From: Microbacterium sp. SY138
GTDB lineage: Bacteria; Actinomycetota; Actinomycetes; Actinomycetales; Microbacteriaceae
Assembly (NCBI RefSeq): GCF_039729145.1
Contig: NZ_CP155793.1
Coordinates: 2,170,001-2,234,000 of the forward strand
Direction: 5' to 3'
Length of the DNA: 64,000 bases
Below the pieces are notes generated by a model. That model did not search any database and was not told where the DNA came from. It saw nothing but the letters and a program-made list of their open reading frames with translations. Positions 57,740-64,000 of the stretch are shown here, in pieces (positions within the stretch are counted from its first letter, which is position 1; the number at the start of each line of letters is the position of its first letter). The translations under genes and the position numbers were made by a program.

Positions 57740-57760
57740 GGTTACTCCTTCGGAGGTGGG

Positions 57761-59179
57761 TCATTGGTCTCCCTCGGGGGCGCTCGCCCCGTCGATGCCC
57801 GCGTCGCGGGCCAGCACGTCGTCGATGGTCTCGCCGCGGACGATGACCGTCGAACGTCCACCGCGCACGGCGACGACCGGCGGACGCGGCACATGGTTGT
57901 AGTTGCTCGCGAGCGAGACGCAGTACGCGCCGGTCGCCGGAACCGCGAGCAGATCGCCCGGCACGAGGTCTTCGGGCAGGTACTCGTGGTCGACGACGAT
58001 GTCGCCGGACTCGCAGTGCTTGCCGACCACACGGCTGAGACGGGGCTCGCCCTCGCCCACGCGGGAGGCGAGCCGTGCGGAGTACTGGGCCCCGTACAGA
58101 GCGGGACGCGCGTTGTCGCTCATGCCGCCGTCGACGCTGATGTAGCGGCGCACGGCTCCGGAATCGATCGTGACGTCCTTGGTCGTGCCGACCTCGTAGA
58201 TCGTGACGCCCGCCGTGCCGACGATGGCACGGCCCGGCTCGAACGAGAGCGCGGGGACGGGGATGCCCCGAGCCGCGCAGTCCTCGGCGACGGCGGTGAT
58301 GATCGCGCCTGCGAGTTCCTCGATGGGCGTCGGGTCGTCGACGCGCGTGTAGGCGATGCCGAAGCCGCCGCCGAGGTTGAGCTGCGGCACGGGGCCGCCC
58401 TCGAGCAGCGCCGCATGCAGGTCGAGCACGCGGGACGCCGATTCGCGGAACCCGGCGACGCCGAAGATCTGCGATCCGATGTGGCAGTGCAGACCGGCGA
58501 AGACCAGGCCGGGGAACTCACGGATGCGCGCGACAGCCTTCTCCGCATCCGGGAGCGGGAAGCCGAATTTCTGGTCCTCGTGAGCGGTCGCGAGGAAATC
58601 ATGGGTCTCGGCATGGACCCCGCTGATCACGCGCACCAGCACACGCTGTGTGGCTCCGGTGCGAGCGGTGATCGCCGCGAGGCGCTCGATCTCGACAGCG
58701 CTGTCGACGATGATCGTGCCGACGCCGACCTCGACGGCTCTCTCCAGCTCGGCGACCGACTTGTTGTTGCCGTGGAAGCCGATGGATGCCGGCACGACGC
58801 CGGCCGCGAGAGCCACCGCCAGCTCTCCCCCGGTGCACACGTCGACGCGAAGCCCCTCGTCGACCACCCACCGCGCGACCGTCGTGCAGAGGAACGCCTT
58901 GCCCGCGTAATAGACCTGAGCCGTGGTGCCGTTCTCGGCCGCCGCCTGGTCGAAGGCGAGCCGGAACCGCCGTGCACGCCCCCGCACCTCGTCTTCGTCG
59001 AGCACCAGCAGCGGGGTGCCGTAGGTGCGGGCGAGCGTGGTGGCGCTGACGCCCGCGATGTCGAGAACGCCGTCGGGATCGCGCACCGCGGAGGCGGGCC
59101 AGACGCCGTCGGCGAGGTCGTTCGCGTCTTCGGGGACGGCGAGCCATTCCGGAGCGAGCGAATCGGCAGGGAGAAGCAC
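57761..59179 (-). CDS. lysA: Diaminopimelate decarboxylase
   Basis: PLP enzyme making L-lysine from meso-diaminopimelate. 472 residues with the PLP lysine in YYAGKAFL, LNLGGGFGIAY, the EPGRAIVGTAG region, and the CESGDIV dimer cysteine. The GTG start has no strong ribosome-binding site. Lysine supply also matters for the cell wall in Microbacteriaceae with B-type peptidoglycan. Confidence 0.95.
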   Translation of the reverse strand: MLLPADSLAPEWLAVPEDANDLADGVWPASAVRDPDGVLDIAGVSATTLARTYGTPLLVLDEDEVRGRARRFRLAFDQAAAENGTTAQVYYAGKAFLCTTVARWVVDEGLRVDVCTGGELAVALAAGVVPASIGFHGNNKSVAELERAVEVGVGTIIVDSAVEIERLAAITARTGATQRVLVRVISGVHAETHDFLATAHEDQKFGFPLPDAEKAVARIREFPGLVFAGLHCHIGSQIFGVAGFRESASRVLDLHAALLEGGPVPQLNLGGGFGIAYTRVDDPTPIEELAGAIITAVAEDCAARGIPVPALSFEPGRAIVGTAGVTIYEVGTTKDVTIDSGAVRRYISVDGGMSDNARPALYGAQYSARLASRVGEGEPRLSRVVGKHCESGDIVVDHEYLPEDLVPGDLLAVPATGAYCVSLASNYNHVPRPPVVAVRGGRSTVIVRGETIDDVLARDAGIDGASAPEGDQ

Positions 59180-59314
59180 TGATCACCAATCGTGGGAAGG
59201 ATCTCGGGCGGGGCACGCACATCGAGGCTGACCCGATTCTAGGGCACCGCCCGGTCGCCCTTGGTCAGGGTGACGCGCGGCGTCAAGCCCCTGCGGGCGA
59301 CCGGCGTCGCCTCA

Positions 59315-59320
59315 TAGTGT
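59315..59320 (+). promoter_or_regulatory. Predicted -10 box of the BrkB-like gene
   Basis: TAGTGT, then GGGGGC, then GTG at 59327. Confidence 0.55.
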
Positions 59321-59326
59321 GGGGGC

Positions 59327-60373
59327 GTGACGAACAGCGAAACGAGATCAGACTCCCCCGCAGAGCCGGGACTCATCGCGCGCATCACCGGGCCGGTGAT
59401 CGCCTGGGCTCTCGCGCGCCGACCGGTGCGCGCCGCGCTGCTCTACACGGAGCGTCGCGGACCGATGCTCGCCGACAGCGTCACGTACCGGGCGCTCTTC
59501 AGCGTGTTCGCCGGCGTGCTGCTGGGCTTCTCCATCGCGGCGCTGTGGCTCGCCGGGAATCCCGTGGCCTGGCAGGCGATCATCGACTCCGTGCAGACGG
59601 CGGTACCGGGGCTCATCGGCGAGGACGGCGTGATCAAGACCGAGGATCTGCGTGCGCCCGCCTCGCTGTCGATCGCCGGGATCATCTCCCTCGTCGCCCT
59701 CGTGGGGTCCGCGCTCGGCGCCATCGGCTCACTGCGCACGGCCGTGCGCGTGCTCGCCGGGACCGTGCAGGACGACATCCTCTGGATCTGGGTGATCCTG
59801 CGCAACCTCGCGCTCGCGCTCGGCATCGGTGTCGCGTTCGTCGCCTCGGCCTTCCTCACCTTCGCCGGCCAGCTCGGCGTCACATGGATCGCCGGAATGC
59901 TCGGCCTTCCCGAGGACTCACCCGTCGCGGCCTGGACGGTGCGCCTGGTGTCGCTCGTGGTCGTCTTCGCCCTGGACGCGGTGATCATCATCGGTGTGTT
60001 CCGCCTGCTGTCCGGAGTCCGCCCGTCGCCTCGATCGCTCTGGTCCGGTGCGCTGCTGGGCGCGCTGGGACTCCTGGCACTGCAGGAGCTGTCTGGCCTC
60101 TTCGTGGGTGGCGCCACGAGCAATCCGCTGCTGGCCTCGTTCGCCTCGCTGCTCGCGCTGCTGATCTGGCTGAACTTCTCCGCACAGGTGATGCTTTTCG
60201 CCTGCGCCTACATCGTGACGGCCGAAGAGGAGAAGTCCGATCGCGTGCACGCGAAGTTCGCGGCGACCACGTTTCCGCAGCGAAGACTGCAGCGCGCGGA
60301 GGTCGACGTGCAGATCGCCACGGCCGAACTGCGAGCGGCGCAGAAGGCCGCGAGTCCTGACACCACTTCGTGA
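59327..60373 (+). CDS. YihY/BrkB family inner membrane protein
   Basis: A membrane protein of 348 residues, once misassigned as RNase BN; function unsettled. Six membrane segments (about 60-80, 115-135, 155-180, 200-222, 238-255, 262-290). Family sequences are LADSVTYRALFSVFAGVLLG at the start and LIWLNFSAQVMLFACAYI at the end. The C-terminus is a charged cytoplasmic helix. GTG start, probably leaderless. Monocistronic, divergent from lysA. Confidence 0.88.
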   Translation: MTNSETRSDSPAEPGLIARITGPVIAWALARRPVRAALLYTERRGPMLADSVTYRALFSVFAGVLLGFSIAALWLAGNPVAWQAIIDSVQTAVPGLIGEDGVIKTEDLRAPASLSIAGIISLVALVGSALGAIGSLRTAVRVLAGTVQDDILWIWVILRNLALALGIGVAFVASAFLTFAGQLGVTWIAGMLGLPEDSPVAAWTVRLVSLVVVFALDAVIIIGVFRLLSGVRPSPRSLWSGALLGALGLLALQELSGLFVGGATSNPLLASFASLLALLIWLNFSAQVMLFACAYIVTAEEEKSDRVHAKFAATTFPQRRLQRAEVDVQIATAELRAAQKAASPDTTS

Positions 60374-60382
60374 CCGGGTGCC

Positions 60383-60420
60383 CTCGTTGTGACCAGATCA
60401 AGTAGATTGGTCACAACGAG
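60383..60420 (+). promoter_or_regulatory. Probable TetR operator: 13-bp perfect inverted repeat
   Basis: CTCGTTGTGACCA (60383-60395) and its exact complement (60408-60420), 12-base spacer, ending 8 bases before the start codon of the first hydrolase gene. The spacer carries a TAGATT -10 box (60403-60408). Bound repressor would cover the promoter. A related half site (CGTGACC) begins near 60369. Confidence 0.8.
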
Positions 60421-60428
60421 AGGATGCC

Positions 60429-61331
60429 ATGGATCCCCGACGCACGAGCATCGTCCTCCCCCATGCCACGGTCTCCGCTCTGGAGTGGCGACCGGCATGC
60501 GAGTCCGGTGTGCCCGTCCTGCTCCTGCACGGCGGCGGTGCCGATAACGCCGAACTCTCGTGGAGTGCGGTCGGACATGCTCTCGCCGAGGCGGGGCATC
60601 GCGTGATCGCGCCCGACCATCCGGGCTTCGGGCAGAGTCCACGTCCGGACCGGCCGCTCACTCAGGAACGGCTCGTGCGATACGTGGGCGAGCTCGTCGA
60701 CGGGATCGGTCTCGCCGACTACGCCGTCGCCGGCCTCTCACTCGGCGGCGGCATGGCGGTCGGGCATCTCCTGGATCGACCCGGCCGCGCGCGATCAGCG
60801 ATACTGCTCGGATGCTACGGTCTGATGCCCCGTCTGGCCGACGGCTTCTCCGGTCGGCTCACGCACTTCGGCACATTCCTCCTGCTGCGTTCGGGTCTGC
60901 TCGCCCGGATGACCCGCGCGTACGCGCACAACCGTTCAGCGATGGAACGAGGGCTGCGAGAGCTGGTGCGGAACCCGACAGCGCGCACGCCTGAACTCGT
61001 GGATGCGGTGCTCGCCGAGGCCGCCACCGGCACCGGCCTGGAGACGTTCGGGGAATGGCAGCGCGATCAGGTGCTCTGGAATCGACTGCGCACCGTGTAC
61101 GTCGAGCAGCTGCCTTCGATCACGACGCCCACGCTCCTCGTGCACGGCGATCGTGACTCCGGCGTTCCCCTCGCGCGCATCCGGATCGCCGCCGAGCAGC
61201 TGCCGGTGGGGTCGCTGGTGACCGTACCCGGTGCCGGACACTGGGTGCAGCGCGACCGCCCCGACCTCGTCATCCCGGCCATGCGGGAACACCTGGAAAG
61301 GAGCGGCGATGCCCAGACCCCGCGTCCCTGA
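60429..61331 (+). CDS. Alpha/beta hydrolase
   Basis: A serine hydrolase of unknown substrate, 300 residues. Oxyanion motif LLLHGGGADN, nucleophile Ser104 (AGLSLGGG), acid in LVHGDRDSGVP and catalytic His in GAGHWVQRD. First gene of a three-gene operon with a TetR gene that overlaps it by 23 bases and a second hydrolase. Start ATG has an AGGA directly upstream. Confidence 0.9.
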   Translation: MDPRRTSIVLPHATVSALEWRPACESGVPVLLLHGGGADNAELSWSAVGHALAEAGHRVIAPDHPGFGQSPRPDRPLTQERLVRYVGELVDGIGLADYAVAGLSLGGGMAVGHLLDRPGRARSAILLGCYGLMPRLADGFSGRLTHFGTFLLLRSGLLARMTRAYAHNRSAMERGLRELVRNPTARTPELVDAVLAEAATGTGLETFGEWQRDQVLWNRLRTVYVEQLPSITTPTLLVHGDRDSGVPLARIRIAAEQLPVGSLVTVPGAGHWVQRDRPDLVIPAMREHLERSGDAQTPRP

Positions 61332-61890
61332 CCGTCGCGAGCGCATCCTCGACGCGGCCGAACGACTGGTGCTCGCGCAAGGCTTCGACAGCGTGAGCGT
61401 ATCGTCGATCGCCGACGGCGCCGGGATCGGCAAGGGTGCGGTCTATCTGGAATTCAGCGGCAAGCGGGAGATCCTCGATGCACTCCTGCAGCGCGGGACG
61501 ACGCGCATGAATGACCGCGTGAGCCGCGAACTGGGCGACCGACCCCGCCTGAGTTCTGCGTATCGCGCCTCCGCACGCGCGCTGAGTGCCGATGCGCTGA
61601 TGACAGCGGCGTTCCTCGACGACCGTGGCATCCTCGGTGCGCACGTGGCGGAGATCACGGACGGCCGGTATCGCGATCGGCAGCGACGCGTCGTCGAGTG
61701 GCTGCACGGCCTGCAGCGGCGCGGCGAGATCGTGGCGGACGTGGACGTCGAGGCGCTCGCCCTCGCGCTCTCGAGCGCGTCGATCGGCCTCCTCTCGGCG
61801 GCTCGACTGCTCGGACCGTTCGACTCCGCGCAGCTCGAACGCGCGATCGACACGATCGGCCGCATGGCCGAGACCTTCGAGAGGACCTGA
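61309..61890 (+). CDS. TetR/AcrR family regulator
   Basis: 193 residues. The N-terminal helix-turn-helix (about 12-58) reads RERILDAAERLVLAQGFDSVSVSSIADGAGI and KGAVYLEFSGKREIL. The rest is the helical ligand-binding domain. ATG at 61309 follows AAAGGAG and lies inside the end of the first hydrolase gene. It most likely represses its own operon through the inverted repeat at 60383-60420; its ligand may be a substrate or product of the hydrolases. Confidence 0.92.
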   Translation: MPRPRVPDRRERILDAAERLVLAQGFDSVSVSSIADGAGIGKGAVYLEFSGKREILDALLQRGTTRMNDRVSRELGDRPRLSSAYRASARALSADALMTAAFLDDRGILGAHVAEITDGRYRDRQRRVVEWLHGLQRRGEIVADVDVEALALALSSASIGLLSAARLLGPFDSAQLERAIDTIGRMAETFERT

Positions 61891-61892
61891 CC

Positions 61893-62642
61893 ATGCATGT
61901 GGAGAGCTTCGGAGCACGCGACGGACATCCCCTGCTGCTCCTGCACGGTGGAGGTGTCGCCGGGTGGATGTGGGAGCCGCTGCGCGCGCACCTCGGCGAG
62001 GGTCTGCGCATCGTCGTCCCCGATCTTCCCGGACATGGTCACAGCACCGACGAGGCATATGTGTCTCACGCGGTCACGACCACGGCCCTCGCCCGCCTGC
62101 TGGACGACTTCGGGAGACCCGCCACGGTCGTCGGCTTCTCACTCGGCGCCCAGCTGACCGTGCAGCTCGCAGCTCGGCACGCAGAGAGGGTGCGGAACGT
62201 CGTCGTGGTCAGCGCACAGGCCGTTCCGATGTGGGCGACCCGTCCCACACTCGCCCTTCTCGGCGCGACCGCCGGCCTCGCGAAGAAGCAGTGGTTCGCC
62301 CGGATGCAGGCCCGGGAGCTGTTCATCCCGGACAAGCTCCTGGACGACTACGTGCGTACGTCGGCCGGCATCTCACGGGCGAGTCTGCTGCGCTCCGTCG
62401 AGGAGAACCTTCGATTCTCACCACCGCCAGCCTGGCGGTCGTATCCCGGAGCGGCGTCGATCCTCGTCGGGGGGAAGGAGAGGTCGCTCATGAAGCGCTC
62501 AGCGGCTCTGCTCCACGCTTCACTCCCCCACAGCGATCTGCGCGTCGTCGACGACTGCGGACACGGCATCCCCCTGCAGCGTCCCTCGTGGCTCGCCCGA
62601 CACATCGAGGCGACGCTCGACGAGCCCCCTCACCCCGCGTAG
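61893..62642 (+). CDS. Alpha/beta hydrolase
   Basis: 249 residues. LLLLHGGGVAGWMW oxyanion segment, LPGHGHS, nucleophile Ser83 (GFSLGAQ) and catalytic His in DDCGHGIPL. It starts two bases after the TetR stop codon. It is not closely similar to the first hydrolase in the operon, so the two may act on successive compounds. Last gene of the operon. Confidence 0.9.
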   Translation: MHVESFGARDGHPLLLLHGGGVAGWMWEPLRAHLGEGLRIVVPDLPGHGHSTDEAYVSHAVTTTALARLLDDFGRPATVVGFSLGAQLTVQLAARHAERVRNVVVVSAQAVPMWATRPTLALLGATAGLAKKQWFARMQARELFIPDKLLDDYVRTSAGISRASLLRSVEENLRFSPPPAWRSYPGAASILVGGKERSLMKRSAALLHASLPHSDLRVVDDCGHGIPLQRPSWLARHIEATLDEPPHPA

Positions 62643-62661
62643 CCCGGGACGCCGGGGTGAG
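62629..62661. terminator. Terminator between the hydrolase operon and the LmeA-like gene
   Basis: CTCACCCCG (62629-62637) and CGGGGTGAG (62653-62661) pair perfectly; inside them CGT/ACG pair with one bulge. It spans the stop codon of the plus-strand gene. Confidence 0.65.
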
Positions 62662-62686
62662 AGCGCCGCCGGAAGACGACTCGGGG

Positions 62687-63532
62687 TCAGCTCGGGCAGA
62701 CGCCCTTGTCCTGGAGCGTGGTGTCGGTGACGATCGCCCCGTCCACATCGATATCGATCACCGCCGCACCGTCGACGACCTCGAGCCCGGTGAGGGTGAG
62801 GCCTGCGGGCAGCTGATCGGCGATGCACACCCGTTGCGGTTGCGTCAGCCCTTCGCCGATGGCGCCGAGAGTGGAGGCGACCCGGTCGATGTCGATGTCC
62901 AGTCCGCCGATACTCGCGGCGACCGGTGTCAGCTCGAGGTCGCCGTCGGTTGTTCCGGGCGTGAGCGTGAGCGACAGCGGAACGGCGGCCCCGAGCACGC
63001 TGATCGACCCGCTCACCGTGGCGTTCGGGGCGGCGAACTCCACGGAGTCGACGGGCAGATCGGTCCCGGCGAGCAGAGAGGTGAACTGCTCCTGATCGAT
63101 GCGGATGGTCCCGGAGGCGCCGCCCAGATCGCCGCCGTGCAGCGGGACGTCCGTCGCTGTCACATCGACGGCGCCCGTGATGCCCTCCAACGTCACCGAA
63201 TCCGTCGACAGACGCAGCGTGTCGAGGGTGCCGCCGATCAGCTGCGGCAGCAGGAGCCCCTGCGTCTCGACGTCGAGCTGCTGGTCGGCGGGCAGGTCGA
63301 GCTGTTCCACGACGATCGACCGCACGACGCCGGGGAGCACGGCGCGAGCGATGAGTTCCGCAGCGACCACGAGCACTGCGAGCACGACGACCACGATCAG
63401 CAGCACCCATGGCCAGCGGGGCCGTGTGCGCGGCGCGGCCGCCTCCTGAGCGGAGGCGGAACCGGGGATCACGAGCGTCGGATGCTCCGCGGCGGCGTCG
63501 GGGTACGGCAGGGTGTGGTTGTCGTCGCTCAT
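62687..63532 (-). CDS. LmeA family phospholipid-binding protein (DUF2993)
   Basis: An envelope protein related to mycobacterial LmeA, which binds phospholipids and affects lipomannan elongation. 281 residues: cytoplasmic N-terminus (about 1-42), one membrane helix (WPWVLLIVVVVLAVLVVAAEL, about 43-63), then an outside DUF2993 domain of beta-rich repeats. It ends in a Cys-containing tail (KGVCPS), with a second Cys at RVCIADQL. ATG at 63532 was preferred over one three codons upstream because of spacing to AGGATGG. Confidence 0.82.
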   Translation of the reverse strand: MSDDNHTLPYPDAAAEHPTLVIPGSASAQEAAAPRTRPRWPWVLLIVVVVLAVLVVAAELIARAVLPGVVRSIVVEQLDLPADQQLDVETQGLLLPQLIGGTLDTLRLSTDSVTLEGITGAVDVTATDVPLHGGDLGGASGTIRIDQEQFTSLLAGTDLPVDSVEFAAPNATVSGSISVLGAAVPLSLTLTPGTTDGDLELTPVAASIGGLDIDIDRVASTLGAIGEGLTQPQRVCIADQLPAGLTLTGLEVVDGAAVIDIDVDGAIVTDTTLQDKGVCPS

Positions 63533-63572
63533 GCCTGCCATCCTGCCGCACCGAGAAGAACGCCGAGCCGCA

Positions 63573-64000
63573 CTACATCCGCTCTGGTGCGGAGACGCCG
63601 AGGAGCTCGAGTCCGTTGCGCAGCACCTGACCTGTGGCGTCGTTGAGCCACAGCCGGGTGCGGTGGACGCTCTCGATCGGGTCTTCACTCAGCGGGATCA
63701 CGCGGCAGTTGTCGTACCAGCGGTGGTACAGGCCGGCGAGCTCCTCGAGGTAGCGGGCGACACGGTGCGGTTCGCGCACCTCGGCGGCGAACGCCACGAT
63801 GCGCGGGAACTCCTGCAGCGCACCGAGCAGCGCCGCCTCGGTCTCGTGCGTGAGCGTCTCGGGAGCGAACTCCGAGCGGTCCACACCGGACTGGCCGGCG
63901 TTGCGTGCGACGTTGTGGGTACGCGCGTGGGCGTACTGCACGTAGAACACCGGATTGTCGTTCGTGCGCTTCTGCAGCAGCTCGGGGTCGAGGTCGAGCG
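63573..64000 (-). CDS. argS: Arginyl-tRNA synthetase, C-terminal part (5' end outside the window)
   Basis: Charges tRNA-Arg. About 141 C-terminal residues are present; the frame is open to the window edge. [12 protein letters not shown] and the DALR anticodon-binding domain ([40 protein letters not shown], ending PERM) are diagnostic. argS-lysA-hom-thrB-rho-prfA is a standard actinobacterial order; here the LmeA-like gene and the plus-strand hydrolase and BrkB genes lie between argS and lysA. Confidence 0.95.
   Translation of the reverse strand, partial: LDLDPELLQKRTNDNPVFYVQYAHARTHNVARNAGQSGVDRSEFAPETLTHETEAALLGALQEFPRIVAFAAEVREPHRVARYLEELAGLYHRWYDNCRVIPLSEDPIESVHRTRLWLNDATGQVLRNGLELLGVSAPERM

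Overview
The window is a high-GC actinobacterial chromosome segment, most likely Microbacterium or a close relative in Microbacteriaceae. The evidence is the GC-rich third codon positions, frequent GTG starts, a long Pro/Gly/Arg-rich IF-2 N-terminus, a low-complexity insertion in Rho, a short NusA without C-terminal acidic repeats, and the recognisable actinobacterial gene orders. I saw no rRNA, tRNA, insertion sequence, prophage or CRISPR array. No stretch longer than 300 bases lacks a gene.

The minus strand carries two essential-gene backbones. The first, in transcription order, is dxr - rseP - ispG - proS - nusA - ylxR - infB - rbfA (25.7 kb down to 2.7 kb). The second is argS - (lmeA-like) - lysA - hom - thrB - rho - prfA - prmC - tsaC - wecA-like - atpI-like - atpBEFHAGDC - yaaA (64 kb down to 35 kb). 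Both are punctured by accessory genes, mostly on the plus strand: amine oxidase, LOG-family protein, flavin-reductase-like protein, RNB nuclease, AlaX-like editing protein, pyroglutamyl peptidase, a fused TrpE-TrpG anthranilate synthase behind a Trp-codon leader peptide and attenuator, a YcnI copper-type pair, a MurE paralogue, lipid and envelope genes, an asparaginase, a cysK-cysE pair, a CitMHS transporter with a CitA/CitB-type two-component system, and a hydrolase-TetR-hydrolase operon.

0-8.8 kb: end of mutY, a LuxR-type regulator lacking its ATPase core, and rbfA-infB-ylxR-nusA. 8.8-20 kb: redox and RNA-metabolism genes, proS, ispG, and the attenuated anthranilate synthase. 20-29 kb: rseP, copper-type pair, MurE-like ligase, dxr, FKBP lipoprotein, PlsC, OsmC, asparaginase. 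29-34 kb: orphan EccC/FtsK-like ATPase with a PP2C phosphatase, then an aldo/keto reductase. 34-46 kb: DUF5684-like membrane protein, yaaA, the ATP synthase operon, wecA-like, tsaC, prmC. 46-52 kb: cysteine synthesis and the citrate module. 52-64 kb: prfA, rho, the threonine/lysine branch genes, BrkB-like protein, the TetR operon, LmeA-like protein, end of argS.

The most useful unlisted signal is a promoter rule. About fifteen genes have a TANNNT box ending exactly 6 (sometimes 7) bases before the start codon, which predicts leaderless mRNAs. Other notable sites are the trp attenuator, a 17-bp perfect hairpin covering the proS start codon, a probable CTG start for atpB, and a 13-bp perfect inverted repeat that is the likely TetR operator.
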